Both the position numbers and the translations under genes were made by a program. A model generated the notes under the pieces. It had not been told where the DNA came from. It saw only the letters and a program-made list of their open reading frames with translations, and made no database searches. Positions 46,403 through 56,305 of a stretch of DNA of 64,000 nt are shown here, in pieces. The stretch's first letter is position 1. Every line of letters begins with the position of its first letter. The DNA lies in NCBI RefSeq assembly GCF_003363015.1, contig NZ_QRAP01000011.1, forward strand, positions 1 through 64,000, given 5' to 3'. This DNA is from Enterobacillus tribolii. Lineage in GTDB: Bacteria > Pseudomonadota > Gammaproteobacteria > Enterobacterales > Enterobacteriaceae.

Positions 46403-47641
46403 TTATGCCGCAGGCGCCGGCATCCCCACGGTTTTATCCCGCAAGAAGGCGGCGACCAGCGCCAGCCAGATCAGCCCGCTGATCAGGTTGGAGGCGCTGA
46501 ACAGGCCGTTGCCGCCGCCCAGCCAGGCGTGCTTCATGACTTCAATTCCCACGGTGAACGTCAGCGCATTGATCATGCCCATGGTTGCCGCCACCGTACC
46601 TTTACTCATCGGGTTGGAGAACAGCGTCAGGCGGAACAGGCTGGCGTTGGCGATACCGAGGCCAAAGGCGTACAGGCTGAGGCCAGCGACCATCCACAGA
46701 TACGCGTGGGATGACCACAGCAGGGTCATGACCGCAGAGATCGTCAACCCGGCCAGTATCGGCCAGGCGCCGCGGACGATCAGAAGACGCGTCGGAACGC
46801 GTCCGGCGATGCGCGCCAGCGTGAAGTTCCCCAAAATCAGGCCGGCGAATACCGGGATCTGCAGCAGGCCGTATTCATAAGTACCCAGTTTTTCTCCGGT
46901 AATAATGATGACCGGAGACTGGGCAATCCAGGCCAGCAGCGGTAATCCGGCAAATCCGGTTGCAATCGCGCCGCACAGAAAATGACGATCGGACAGTACC
47001 TGCTTGTAATCCTGCGCTATTGAACGCAGAGAGAGCTTTTCACCCCGGCGCGGTGCAGTTTCCGGCATGGCTTTCCACAGCCCGAAAAACGCAATGATCG
47101 CCAGCACGGCAAACAGAACGAACATGGTTTGCCACGGCGCGACATGAATTAATGCCGCCCCGGCCAGCGGCCCGAGCAGCGGGGCAATCAGCGCCACGTT
47201 GGCCATCAGGGCGGTGATTTTGATACACACCGCTTCTTCAAACGATTCCTGAATAGCGGCATATCCCACGGCGCCGATAAAACAGAGGCTGACCCCCTGA
47301 AGGAAACGCATCAGGGTAAATTGTTCAATGGTTTGCGCCAGCAGAATCGCCAGGCAGGTGACGGCAAAATAAATCACGCCGGTCAGCATTACCGGGCGGC
47401 GACCGATACGGTCAGACAGCGGCCCCAGCAACCATTGCAGGAACATGCCGCCCGCCAGATAAGCGGTCATGGAAGTGGGTACCCACTCTTCGCCGACGTT
47501 AAAGTTTTGTACCACCTCCAGCATGCCGGGCTGAATCATGTCGTTGCCGATATAGGTGGCAAATTCATACAGCACCAGGCAGAGAGGGAACAGCAACGCT
47601 TGCCGACCTAAGCGCAGGGCAGAGGGTGAAGAACTTTTCAT
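46403..47641 (-). CDS. mdfA: Multidrug efflux MFS transporter MdfA
   Basis: MdfA is a multidrug:proton antiporter that exports chloramphenicol, cationic dyes and others, and gives alkali tolerance. The 412-residue protein has 12 membrane segments and is close to E. coli MdfA throughout. The key acidic residues E26 and D34 are present in [16 protein letters not shown], as is the motif [14 protein letters not shown] and the Arg of LMRFLQG. A leader with a hairpin and a short ORF precedes it. Confidence 0.96.
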   Translation of the reverse strand: MKSSSPSALRLGRQALLFPLCLVLYEFATYIGNDMIQPGMLEVVQNFNVGEEWVPTSMTAYLAGGMFLQWLLGPLSDRIGRRPVMLTGVIYFAVTCLAILLAQTIEQFTLMRFLQGVSLCFIGAVGYAAIQESFEEAVCIKITALMANVALIAPLLGPLAGAALIHVAPWQTMFVLFAVLAIIAFFGLWKAMPETAPRRGEKLSLRSIAQDYKQVLSDRHFLCGAIATGFAGLPLLAWIAQSPVIIITGEKLGTYEYGLLQIPVFAGLILGNFTLARIAGRVPTRLLIVRGAWPILAGLTISAVMTLLWSSHAYLWMVAGLSLYAFGLGIANASLFRLTLFSNPMSKGTVAATMGMINALTFTVGIEVMKHAWLGGGNGLFSASNLISGLIWLALVAAFLRDKTVGMPAPAA

Positions 47642-47682
47642 AGTTGATTTGATGAGTTAACCGATAAAGAGCGAAAGAGAAA

Positions 47683-47709
47683 TCAGGCGGGCGTGAGATT
47701 AAGCAACAT
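47683..47709 (-). CDS. Possible 8-codon leader peptide of mdfA
   Basis: A minus-strand ATG at 47709 encodes MLLNLTPA and then stops, 41 nt before the mdfA start. Upstream lies an 8-bp stem GCCAACCG/CGGTTGGC (47728-47746) and a -10-like TATAAT near 47755-47760. The arrangement resembles ribosome-stalling leaders of resistance genes. The ribosome binding site is weak. Confidence 0.3.
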   Translation of the reverse strand: MLLNLTPA

Positions 47710-47727
47710 CCGGGCGGCTATTCTGAC

Positions 47728-47746
47728 GCCAACCGGCGCGGTTGGC
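47728..47746. repeat. Hairpin in the mdfA leader region
   Basis: GCCAACCG and CGGTTGGC form a perfect 8-bp stem with a 3-nt loop, about 90-105 bp before the mdfA start. Confidence 0.6.
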
Positions 47747-47908
47747 AACCGTGATTATTATATATCCTATTATTTAAACTGTACCGGTATTGGCGGCGAG
47801 CGGAAATCCGGGCACGCCGTTATCAAAGAACCTGCCGGCCAAGGTTATCGCCTTGAATCATGTGGCGTAAGGCCAAAAGCGGGGATGCCGGCATCCCCGT
47901 TGGTAAGA

Positions 47909-49366
47909 TCACTGTGCCAATGGCAGCAGCAGGCGGTAAAGCTCACGGAACGTTTTCCGCTGTTCCTGATAGCGGGCATGGTTCGCCGCATCAGGCTCAT
48001 GTATCTGCTCCAGTGGCAACGCGGGCAGCAATTCTGACAATGATGCGCCCGGGTGCAGGGCGATGCGCGCCAGACGTGCGGCGCCCAGCGCCGGCCCGAC
48101 ATCGCCGCCGGTGCGGTACTCCAGCCGCTGACCGCTGATATCCGCCAGCATTTGCCGCCAGTAAGCGCTGCGGGCGCCGCCGCCGATAAGCGTGATGCCG
48201 TCGGGGCGCAGGCCGGTGGCGTGCAGTACGTCCATGCCGTCAGCCAGCGCAAAACCGACGCCTTCCAGCACCGCGCGGCACAGATCGGCACGTTGGTGTT
48301 CGTGCGTCAGTCCCCAGAATGCGCCTTTGGCCTGCGGGTTGTTATGCGGGGTACGTTCGCCCGAGAGATAAGGCAGGAACCACAGCGGCAGGCTGGCCCG
48401 CGCGCCGTGCTCGGCTTCGTGCAGCAGTTCGGGAACGCCTCCGGTCACGCCGGTCAGGCGTGCGGTCCAGTCCAGGCAAGAAGCAGCGCTCAGCATCACC
48501 GACATCAGATGCCAGGTGTTGGGCAGCGCATGGCAGAAGCTGTGTACCGCGCTTTCCGGATTACTGAGAAATCCGTCGCTGACGGCGAAATAGACGCCGG
48601 ATGTACCGAGTGACAGCATTGCCTGCCCCTGGCGGTATAGCCCGACGCCGACCGCGCCGGCTGCGTTGTCGCCGCCGCCGGCCACGACCGGCACCGCCGG
48701 CATGCCCCAGCGTTCGGCCACACCGGGCAGCAGTTCGCCGGTAATTTGTGGGCCTTCAAACAGCTGCGGCATATGGCTGCGGCTCAGCCCGCAGGCGTCC
48801 AGCAGGGCATCGCTCCAGTCGCGTTTGCCGACGTCCAGCCACATGGTGCCGGCGGCGTCGGACATGTCGCCGGCGAAAACGCCGCACATCTTCCAGCGCA
48901 GGTAATCTTTGGGCAGCAGCACCTTGTCTACGCGGGAGAAAATATCCGGCTCATGACGTGCTGCCCACTTTAGCTTGGGGGCGGTGAAACCCGGCATCAT
49001 CAGGTTGCCGGTGATGCGGCGCGAATCCGGCACCAGTTGTTCCAGCTCGGCGCATTCGCGTGCGCTGCGTCCGTCGTTCCACAGAATGGCAGGTCGCAGC
49101 ACCCGCTGTTGTTTGTCCAGCAACGTGGCGCCGTGCATCTGGCCGGTAAGGCCGACGGCGCGTACCGCGCGCAGCGGGTGTGCCTGCGCCAGCCCGGCGA
49201 CTGCCTGCTCCGTTGCTTGCCACCAGGATTCCGGATCTTGCTCCGACCACAACGGATGCGGGCGTGAAACCTGTAATTCGGCGCTGTGTGCGGCGATGAC
49301 CTCGCCCTCTTCGCTCAGCAGGATGGCTTTGACGCCGGAAGTCCCTAAATCGATCCCCAGATACAT
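47909..49366 (-). CDS. xylB: Xylulokinase
   Basis: XylB phosphorylates D-xylulose to xylulose-5-phosphate. The 485-residue FGGY-family kinase starts YLGIDLGTSGVKAILL, binds sugar through GQMHGATLL and has the ATP-site blocks SLGTSGVYFAVSDG and LIGGGARSAYWRQMLADI. The ATG at 49366 is chosen by similarity. The frame is open a further 20 codons upstream. It follows xylA after an intergenic terminator. Confidence 0.97.
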   Translation of the reverse strand: MYLGIDLGTSGVKAILLSEEGEVIAAHSAELQVSRPHPLWSEQDPESWWQATEQAVAGLAQAHPLRAVRAVGLTGQMHGATLLDKQQRVLRPAILWNDGRSARECAELEQLVPDSRRITGNLMMPGFTAPKLKWAARHEPDIFSRVDKVLLPKDYLRWKMCGVFAGDMSDAAGTMWLDVGKRDWSDALLDACGLSRSHMPQLFEGPQITGELLPGVAERWGMPAVPVVAGGGDNAAGAVGVGLYRQGQAMLSLGTSGVYFAVSDGFLSNPESAVHSFCHALPNTWHLMSVMLSAASCLDWTARLTGVTGGVPELLHEAEHGARASLPLWFLPYLSGERTPHNNPQAKGAFWGLTHEHQRADLCRAVLEGVGFALADGMDVLHATGLRPDGITLIGGGARSAYWRQMLADISGQRLEYRTGGDVGPALGAARLARIALHPGASLSELLPALPLEQIHEPDAANHARYQEQRKTFRELYRLLLPLAQ

Positions 49367-49411
49367 GGCGACTCCTCGTTGCCGGAAAGGCAATGCGATA
49401 AAAAAGAGTGA

Positions 49412-49442
49412 TAAAAAAACCGGCATCCGTGCGGATGCCGGT
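49412..49442 (-). terminator. Terminator between xylA and xylB
   Basis: On the minus strand ACCGGCATCC and GGATGCCGGT form a perfect 10-bp stem with a 4-nt loop, followed by seven Ts. It should cause partial termination and lower xylB relative to xylA. Confidence 0.9.
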
Positions 49443-49452
49443 AAACGGCAGA

Positions 49453-50772
49453 TTAACCAAACAGATAACGGTTGACGATGTTTTCCAGCAGCTCCTGCTG
49501 ACCGCTCTGGTGAACCGGCGCCAGCTGACGCTGATCGGCATAATGCGACACGGCATCCAGTGACATCTGGCCCTGCAGAATCTGCTGACCAAGCTCGCCG
49601 TTCCAGCCGGCGTAGCGTTTGGCGACGCGGCGATCCAGCTCGCCATCCTCCAGCATTTTGGCGGCGATCTTCAGGCCCAGCGCCATCGTGTCCATCGCGC
49701 CGATATGGCCATAGAACAGATCGTATTTATCCGTGCTCTGGCGGCGTACTTTGGCGTCAAAGTTCAGGCCGCCGGTGGTGAAGCCGCCGGCTTTGAGGAT
49801 TTCATACATCACCAGCGCATTTTCTTCCACGCTGTTCGGGTATTGGTCGGTGTCCCAGCCCAGCTGCGCGTCGCCGCGGTTGGCATCGACGGAGCCGAAA
49901 ATACCCAGCGCGATGGCGCTGGCGATTTCATGATGGAACGTGTGGCCGGCCAGCGTGGCGTGGTTCGCCTCGATATTGACCTTAATTTCTTTCTCCAGGC
50001 CGAACTGCTTGAGGAAGCCGTATACGGTGGCGACGTCGTAGTCATACTGATGTTTGGTCGGCTCCTGCGGTTTCGGCTCAATCAGCAGGGTGCCCTGGAA
50101 GCCGAGCTTGTGTTTGTACTCCACAACCATCTGCATAAAGCGGCCGATTTGATCGCGTTCCTGACGCAGGTCGGTGTTCAGCAAGGTTTCATAACCCTCA
50201 CGCCCGCCCCACAGGACGTAGTTTTCCCCGCCCAGCGTTTTGGTCGCCTGCATGGCGCTGCACACCTGCGCGGCGGCCCAGGCGAAAACCTCCGGGTCCG
50301 GGTTGGTGGCGGCGCCGGCGGCGTAGCGCGGATTGGTGAAACAGTTTGCGGTGCCCCACAGCAGTTTCACGCCGCTGCTCTGCTGTTTTTCCGCCAGATA
50401 ATCAACCATCGCGGCGAAGTTGCTCCGGTACTCTTTCAGAGAATTCCCTTCCGGCGAAACGTCTACGTCGTGGAAACAGTAGAAAGGAACGTTGAGCTTA
50501 TGGAAAAACTCAAAGGCGACGTCGGCCTTGCGCTTGGCCTGGGCGATGGCGTCGCCGGGTTGTTGCCAGGGACGGTCGAATGCGCCGATGCCGAACATGT
50601 CCGCGCCGTTCCAGCAGAACGTATGCCAGTAACAGGCGGCAAAACGCAGGTGATCTTCCATCCGCTTGCCGAGCACCAGCTCATCCGGGTTGTAGTGACG
50701 GAAGGCGAGCGGATTGCTGCTTTGCGTTCCTTCGTAACGAACGCGTTCAAGTTGGTCAAAATAAGCTTGCAT
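49453..50772 (-). CDS. xylA: Xylose isomerase
   Basis: XylA interconverts D-xylose and D-xylulose with two divalent metals. The 439-residue class II enzyme has the catalytic [23 protein letters not shown], the metal-ligand blocks [15 protein letters not shown] and [17 protein letters not shown], and [19 protein letters not shown]. The ATG at 50772 (MQAYFDQL) matches the family. It is divergent from xylFGH across a 375-bp control region. Confidence 0.98.
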   Translation of the reverse strand: MQAYFDQLERVRYEGTQSSNPLAFRHYNPDELVLGKRMEDHLRFAACYWHTFCWNGADMFGIGAFDRPWQQPGDAIAQAKRKADVAFEFFHKLNVPFYCFHDVDVSPEGNSLKEYRSNFAAMVDYLAEKQQSSGVKLLWGTANCFTNPRYAAGAATNPDPEVFAWAAAQVCSAMQATKTLGGENYVLWGGREGYETLLNTDLRQERDQIGRFMQMVVEYKHKLGFQGTLLIEPKPQEPTKHQYDYDVATVYGFLKQFGLEKEIKVNIEANHATLAGHTFHHEIASAIALGIFGSVDANRGDAQLGWDTDQYPNSVEENALVMYEILKAGGFTTGGLNFDAKVRRQSTDKYDLFYGHIGAMDTMALGLKIAAKMLEDGELDRRVAKRYAGWNGELGQQILQGQMSLDAVSHYADQRQLAPVHQSGQQELLENIVNRYLFG

Positions 50773-50847
50773 GGTTAACTCCTGGGTATGATTCGGGCGC
50801 AAGGGAACTAATGAATACGGCCTTATCTTGGAAGTTCTCCCCCGTCG

Positions 50848-50868
50848 TCACAATTACGTTATTTCACA
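50848..50868 (-). promoter_or_regulatory. CRP-like repeat upstream of xylA
   Basis: Two TGTGA half sites in direct orientation (minus strand) lie 16 bp apart, at 50868-50864 and 50852-50848. They include TGTGAAATAACGTAAT, a stretch resembling the E. coli xyl control region from memory. A role for cAMP-CRP at xylA is likely. Confidence 0.45.
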
Positions 50869-50985
50869 GTCAAATTAAGAGAATTGCTTATTGTGCGGAA
50901 GATCTCATTAATTCGGCTGGGGAAAATAAGGTTTACGGGGACTGAAGCATTTTTATTTCAACGGATGTACGGGGTTACTAATAAA

Positions 50986-51001
50986 TATGATCACTATCAT
51001 A
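50986..51001. promoter_or_regulatory. CRP-like palindrome upstream of xylF
   Basis: TATGAT-CACT-ATCATA is a perfect palindrome and matches the CRP consensus at 8 of 10 positions (TATGA-N6-TCATA). It lies in the centre of the xylA-xylF gap. It could instead be part of a XylR site. Confidence 0.45.
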
Positions 51002-51147
51002 AAACGAGAATTAAACGAAAAAACATAACTGACAGATGAAAATCTGTAATTGCCGAAGTAAAAAAGAGAGTCAACAATCCCCGGAGCGTAAATGTTTTGT
51101 CCTTTTCTCACTTATCCCTATCCACTGAAAATAACAGGTAAAATGAG

Positions 51148-52146
51148 ATGAAACTGAAGAACATTGTACTCACACTCTGTACGGCTTTAGCGTTATTAAG
51201 TCATGGCGCTATGGCAAAAGAAGTAAAAATCGGCATGGCGATTGACGACCTCCGTCTGGAACGCTGGCAAAAAGACCGCGATATTTTTGTGAAAAAAGCG
51301 GAGTCCCTGGGGGCGAAGGTATTCGTGCAATCGGCGAACGGTAATGAAGAAACCCAAATGTCGCAGATTGAAAACATGATTAACCGCGGTGTCGACGTGC
51401 TGGTGATTATTCCCTACAACGGGCAGGTGCTCAGCAACGTGATTGCCGAAGCGAAACGCGAAGGTATTAAGGTACTGGCCTATGACCGCATGATTAACAA
51501 CGCGGACATCGATTTCTATATTTCCTTCGACAACGAAAAAGTGGGCGAATTGCAGGCTAAAAGCCTGGTCGAACGCGTGCCGCAGGGGAATTATTTCCTG
51601 ATGGGCGGATCGCCGGTCGACAACAACGCCAAGCTGTTCCGTAAGGGGCAGATGAACGTGATACAGCCGTTGATCGATCAGGGAAAGATTAAGGTGGTGG
51701 GCGACCAGTGGGTTGATGCCTGGCTGCCTGAAAATGCATTAAAAATCATGGAGAACGCGCTGACCGCCAACAATAATAAGATCGACGCCGTGGTGGCTTC
51801 CAACGACGCCACCGCCGGTGGGGCGATTCAGGCGCTGGCGGCGCAGGGGCTGGCGGGTAAGGTTGCCATCTCCGGGCAGGATGCCGATCTGGCCGGCGTA
51901 AAACGTATCGTCGCCGGCACGCAGACTATGACGGTCTACAAGCCGATCAGTAAGCTGGCGGATGACGCAGCGGGTATTGCCGTGGAATTAGGAAAAGGCG
52001 CGGCGCCGGAGTCCAACGCCACGCTGAATAATGGTTTGAAGGATGTTCCCGCCTATTTATTAACACCGGTTGCGGTAGATAAAGACAACATAGATTCAAC
52101 GGTTATTGCCGACGGTTTCCATACTAAAGACGCTGTCTATAAATAA
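51148..52146 (+). CDS. xylF: D-xylose ABC transporter, periplasmic binding protein
   Basis: XylF binds D-xylose in the periplasm and delivers it to XylGH. The 332-residue precursor has a signal peptide cleaved after GAMA (about residue 23) and the periplasmic sugar-binding fold, with IGMAIDDLRLERWQKD, VIIPYNGQVL, AYDRMI and VASNDATAGGAI. It is the first gene of xylFGH. In E. coli its mRNA is a Spot 42 target; spf is also in this window. Confidence 0.97.
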   Translation: MKLKNIVLTLCTALALLSHGAMAKEVKIGMAIDDLRLERWQKDRDIFVKKAESLGAKVFVQSANGNEETQMSQIENMINRGVDVLVIIPYNGQVLSNVIAEAKREGIKVLAYDRMINNADIDFYISFDNEKVGELQAKSLVERVPQGNYFLMGGSPVDNNAKLFRKGQMNVIQPLIDQGKIKVVGDQWVDAWLPENALKIMENALTANNNKIDAVVASNDATAGGAIQALAAQGLAGKVAISGQDADLAGVKRIVAGTQTMTVYKPISKLADDAAGIAVELGKGAAPESNATLNNGLKDVPAYLLTPVAVDKDNIDSTVIADGFHTKDAVYK

Positions 52147-52266
52147 TACGGGCAGTAACGTTGGTTATTCTCTGGCGGCGTTGCGGAAAAGTCGTGGAAA
52201 TATTTCCGCCGCTGCTTCTTCGTAATGTCAACCGGTGAATATTACGATAATAACATGGAGGGAAAT

Positions 52267-53793
52267 ATGCCCTGCCTGTTGGAAATGAAAAATATCACCA
52301 AGCAATTCGGCGCGGTAAAAGCTGTTGATGATGTAACGCTGCGGCTGAATGCCGGGGAAATTTTATCTCTTTGCGGTGAAAATGGCTCAGGGAAATCTAC
52401 GTTGATGAAGGTGCTGTGCGGGATTTATCCGTTCGGCAGCTATCAGGGCGATATCTTGTTTTCCGGCACGGAGCTGAAGGCTAAAACCATTCGTGATACG
52501 GAGCAGAAAGGCATTGCCATCATTCATCAGGAACTGGCGCTGGTGAAGGAGATGTCGGTGCTGGAGAACATGTTCCTGGGTGCGGAGTGGGGGCGGTTCG
52601 GCATCATGGATTACGATGCCATGTACGTGCGTTGCCGCACCCTGCTTGAGCAAGTGCGGCTTAACGTGGATCCGAATACCAAAGTCGGCGAACTGGGTCT
52701 GGGTCAGCAGCAACTGGTGGAAATCGCCAAAGCGCTGAACAAGCAGGTGCGCCTGCTGGTGCTGGATGAACCAACCGCGTCGCTGACCGAAAGCGAAACC
52801 GACATTCTGCTGGATATCGTGCGCGACCTGCGCAACCACGATATCGCCTGCGTCTATATCTCGCACAAGCTGAACGAAGTGAAAGCGATTTCGGACACCA
52901 TCTGCGTCATCCGCGACGGTAAGCACATTGGCACCCGCGCCGCCGACACGATGAGCGAGGACGACATCATCGCCATGATGGTCGGGCGCGAGCTGAATGA
53001 ACTTTACCCTCACAGCGATCATGTGCCGGGGGATGAAATCCTGCGGGTGGAGAACCTGACCGCCTGGCATCCGGTTAACCGCCATATCCGCCGCGTCGAT
53101 AATGCTTCTTTTACCCTGCACCGGGGCGAGATTCTGGGCGTCGCCGGATTGGTGGGCTCGGGGCGGACGGAAATGGTGCAGTGCCTGTTCGGCGCTTATA
53201 CGGGACGCTGGCGCGGCGATATCTTCATCGACAACCAGCCGGTGACGATCTCCACCTGCCGGCAGGCGATGGAGTTAGGCATTGCCATGGTGCCGGAAGA
53301 TCGCAAGAAGGACGGCATTGTGCCGGTGATGGGCGTCGGCGCCAACATGACGCTGGCGGCGTTGGATGACTTTACCGGCGTGGGCAGCGTGCTGGATGCG
53401 GCACGCGAACAGGCGGCGATTCAGCAGTCGCTGGCGCGCCTGAGGGTGAAAACCTCGTCGCCGGAATTAGCGATTGCCCGCCTGAGCGGCGGGAATCAAC
53501 AGAAAGCGATTCTGGCTAAGTGCCTGTTGCTCAATCCGCGCATTTTGATTCTGGATGAACCAACGCGTGGCATCGACATCGGCGCCAAGCATGAGATCTA
53601 CAAGCTGATTTGCCAATTGGTGGAACAAGGTATCGCGGTGATCGTCGTCTCTTCCGAGCTGCCCGAAGTGCTCGGCATCAGCGACCGCGTATTGGTCATG
53701 CATCAGGGCCGGATTAAGGCCAGCCTCGTTAACCACAACCTGACGCAGGAGCAGGTGATGGAAGCCGCACTCAGGAGTGAACAACCATGTTGA
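52267..53793 (+). CDS. xylG: D-xylose ABC transporter, ATP-binding protein
   Basis: XylG powers xylose import. The 508-residue protein carries two fused ABC domains. The N-terminal one has Walker [10 protein letters not shown], a variant signature GLGQQQ and Walker [13 protein letters not shown]. The C-terminal one has the degenerate GLVGSGRTE, the full signature LSGGNQQK and [11 protein letters not shown]. This is the CUT2 carbohydrate-importer pattern. The ATG at 52267 follows GGAGGG. Its end overlaps xylH by 7 nt. Confidence 0.97.
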   Translation: MPCLLEMKNITKQFGAVKAVDDVTLRLNAGEILSLCGENGSGKSTLMKVLCGIYPFGSYQGDILFSGTELKAKTIRDTEQKGIAIIHQELALVKEMSVLENMFLGAEWGRFGIMDYDAMYVRCRTLLEQVRLNVDPNTKVGELGLGQQQLVEIAKALNKQVRLLVLDEPTASLTESETDILLDIVRDLRNHDIACVYISHKLNEVKAISDTICVIRDGKHIGTRAADTMSEDDIIAMMVGRELNELYPHSDHVPGDEILRVENLTAWHPVNRHIRRVDNASFTLHRGEILGVAGLVGSGRTEMVQCLFGAYTGRWRGDIFIDNQPVTISTCRQAMELGIAMVPEDRKKDGIVPVMGVGANMTLAALDDFTGVGSVLDAAREQAAIQQSLARLRVKTSSPELAIARLSGGNQQKAILAKCLLLNPRILILDEPTRGIDIGAKHEIYKLICQLVEQGIAVIVVSSELPEVLGISDRVLVMHQGRIKASLVNHNLTQEQVMEAALRSEQPC

Positions 53794-54968
53794 AGACCCC
53801 ACAAGCTGAAACTGCCGCGCCGGCTGCGGCCCCTGCCGCCGGTTCGCGGTTCAGGAATATCAATCTTCAGGTTTTTGTGATGCTGGCGGCGATCGTCGTC
53901 ATTATGCTGTTTTTCACTTTTACGACGGAAGGCGCTTACCTGAGCGCCCGTAATATCTCCAACCTGCTGCGCCAAACCGCAATCACCGGCATTCTGGCGG
54001 TGGGCATGGTGTTCGTCATTATTTCCGCTGAAATCGATCTGTCGGTCGGCTCTATGATGGGGTTGCTGGGCGGCGTGGCGGCGATACTGGATGTTTGGCT
54101 CGGCTGGCCGCTGCCGCTTACTGTGCTGGTGACGCTGGTTGCCGGTTTGGTGCTGGGCGCCTGGAACGGCTGGTGGGTGGCGTATCGTAAGGTGCCGTCG
54201 TTTATCGTGACGCTGGCGGGCATGCTGGCCTTCCGTGGTATCCTGATTGGTATTACCAACGGTACGACGGTATCGCCGACCAGCGCCGCGATGTCGCAGA
54301 TCGGCCAGAGTTATCTGCCGGATGGCATCGGCTTTGGTATCGGTACGCTCGGGCTGGTGCTTTTCGTGGCCTGGCAGTGGCGCAGCCGCCGCCAGCGTCA
54401 GCAACTGGGCCTGAGCGTACCGGCAGCGGGCGGCGACGTAACCCGTCAGGCGCTGACGGCCATCATCGTATTAGGTGCGATTTATCTGCTTAACGATTAC
54501 CGTGGCGTACCAACCCCGGTGCTGATTCTGGTAGCGCTGATGCTGGCCGGGATCTTTATGGCGACCCGCACCGCGTTTGGGCGCCGGATTTACGCTATCG
54601 GCGGCAATATCGACGCGGCGCGCCTCTCCGGGGTTAACGTGGAGCGCACCAAGCTGGCGGTGTTTGCGATTAACGGCCTGATGGTGGCGATTGCTGGTTT
54701 GATCCTGAGTTCCCGGCTGGGTGCGGGCTCGCCTTCGGCGGGGAATATTGCCGAGCTGGACGCCATCGCCGCCTGTGTTATCGGCGGCACCAGCCTGGCG
54801 GGCGGCGTAGGCAGCGTGGCCGGCGCGGTGATGGGCGCTTTTATCATGGCCTCGTTAGACAACGGAATGAGCATGCTGGACGTGCCGACGTTCTGGCAGT
54901 ACATCGTTAAAGGCGCCATTCTGCTACTGGCCGTATGGATGGACTCGGCCACCAAGCGCCGTGCATAA
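53787..54968 (+). CDS. xylH: D-xylose ABC transporter, permease
   Basis: XylH forms the inner-membrane channel of the xylose importer. The 393-residue protein has about ten membrane segments and CUT2-family blocks such as [26 protein letters not shown] and [17 protein letters not shown]. It is translationally coupled to xylG and is followed by xylR after 119 bp. Confidence 0.97.
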   Translation: MLKTPQAETAAPAAAPAAGSRFRNINLQVFVMLAAIVVIMLFFTFTTEGAYLSARNISNLLRQTAITGILAVGMVFVIISAEIDLSVGSMMGLLGGVAAILDVWLGWPLPLTVLVTLVAGLVLGAWNGWWVAYRKVPSFIVTLAGMLAFRGILIGITNGTTVSPTSAAMSQIGQSYLPDGIGFGIGTLGLVLFVAWQWRSRRQRQQLGLSVPAAGGDVTRQALTAIIVLGAIYLLNDYRGVPTPVLILVALMLAGIFMATRTAFGRRIYAIGGNIDAARLSGVNVERTKLAVFAINGLMVAIAGLILSSRLGAGSPSAGNIAELDAIAACVIGGTSLAGGVGSVAGAVMGAFIMASLDNGMSMLDVPTFWQYIVKGAILLLAVWMDSATKRRA

Positions 54969-55087
54969 GGCGGTAACGATCACACTTGGCTGCGTTTTTT
55001 ACCCGATTGCGGAGGGTTGTGTTATAGGCTGTGTTCCGGGCATCCGGGATGCGGCCTGAACTTTTCTTATTGGAGCGCAACGGAACC

Positions 55088-56269
55088 ATGTTTGATAAAC
55101 GTTATCGCATTACCCTGCTGTTTAACGCCAACAAGGCTTACGATCGCCAGGTGGTTGAGGGGGTTGGAGAGTATTTGCAGGCGTCTCAGTGCGACTGGGA
55201 TATCTTCATTGAGGAGGATTTCCGTTGCCGCATTGACAACATCATGAACTGGCTGGGCGACGGTGTGATTGCGGACTTCGATGACCGCGAGATTGAATCA
55301 CTGCTGAGCGGGGTCAATGTTCCCCTGGTAGGCGTCGGCGGTTCTTACCACCGCGCTGAGGATTACCCGCCCGTTCATTATATTGCCACCGATAATACCG
55401 CGCTGGTAGAAGCCGCGTTCATGCACCTGAAGGAGCGCGGGCTTAACCGCTTCGCTTTTTACGGCCTGCCCGCCGCCAGCGGCAAACGCTGGGCTTTCGA
55501 ACGCGAGTATGCTTTTCGCCGCCTGGTTGAGGCCGAGCAGTACCAGGGCGTGGTGTATCAGGGCATGGAAACGTCGCCGGACAACTGGCAGTATGCCCAG
55601 AACCGCCTGGCCGACTGGGTGCAGACGTTGCCGCACCAAACCGGAATTATCGCCGTGACGGATGCCAGGGCGCGCCACCTGTTGCAGGTGTGTGAGCACC
55701 TGGATATCGCCGTACCGGAGAAGCTCAGTGTTATCGGCATCGATAATGAAGAGCTGACGCGCTACCTGTCGCGCGTGGCGCTCTCATCCGTGGCGCAGGG
55801 AACCCGCCAGATGGGCTACCGTGCCGCCAAGCTGCTGCATCAACTGCTGCTGGGGAATGGATCGGAAACATTGCAGCGTATTCTGGTGCCGCCGATGAAG
55901 GTTGTCGCCCGTCGTTCCACGGATTTCCGTTCGCTGCGCGATCCCGCTGTTATTCAGGCCATGCACTTTATCCGTCACCACGCCTGCAAGGGCATTAAGG
56001 TGGAGCAGGTGCTGGACGCGGTGGGAATGTCACGCTCCAATCTTGAGAAGCGTTTTAAAGATGAAACCGGGCAGACAATTCATGGCGTGATCCATGAAGA
56101 AAAGCTGGACCGCGCCCGTAACCTGCTGAGCGCCACCTCTTTATCGATTAATGAAATTTCGCAAATGTGCGGGTATCCGTCATTGCAGTATTTTTACTCC
56201 GTGTTTAAGAAAGGCTACGGCATGACGCCCAAAGAGTATCGTGAGAGCCGGATGAGTGAGGAGATGTGA
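55088..56269 (+). CDS. xylR: Xylose operon transcriptional activator XylR
   Basis: XylR activates xylAB and xylFGH when D-xylose is bound. The 393-residue protein has an N-terminal LacI-like ligand-binding domain (about 1-270, RITLLFNANKAYDRQVVEGVG) and a C-terminal AraC-type DNA-binding domain (about 285-390, VGMSRSNLEKRFKDETGQ and INEISQMCGYPSLQYFYSVFKK). The ATG at 55088 gives the E. coli N-terminus. The frame is open a little further upstream. Confidence 0.97.
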   Translation: MFDKRYRITLLFNANKAYDRQVVEGVGEYLQASQCDWDIFIEEDFRCRIDNIMNWLGDGVIADFDDREIESLLSGVNVPLVGVGGSYHRAEDYPPVHYIATDNTALVEAAFMHLKERGLNRFAFYGLPAASGKRWAFEREYAFRRLVEAEQYQGVVYQGMETSPDNWQYAQNRLADWVQTLPHQTGIIAVTDARARHLLQVCEHLDIAVPEKLSVIGIDNEELTRYLSRVALSSVAQGTRQMGYRAAKLLHQLLLGNGSETLQRILVPPMKVVARRSTDFRSLRDPAVIQAMHFIRHHACKGIKVEQVLDAVGMSRSNLEKRFKDETGQTIHGVIHEEKLDRARNLLSATSLSINEISQMCGYPSLQYFYSVFKKGYGMTPKEYRESRMSEEM

Positions 56270-56300
56270 ATACCGGCGCCGCTGCCGCGCCGGTATTCAC
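56266..56300. terminator. Bidirectional hairpin terminator between xylR and the TRAP operon
   Basis: GTGAATACCGGCGC (56266-56279) and GCGCCGGTATTCAC (56287-56300) form a perfect 14-bp stem with a 7-nt loop. It overlaps the xylR stop codon. Confidence 0.8.
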
Positions 56301-56305
56301 CAGGG

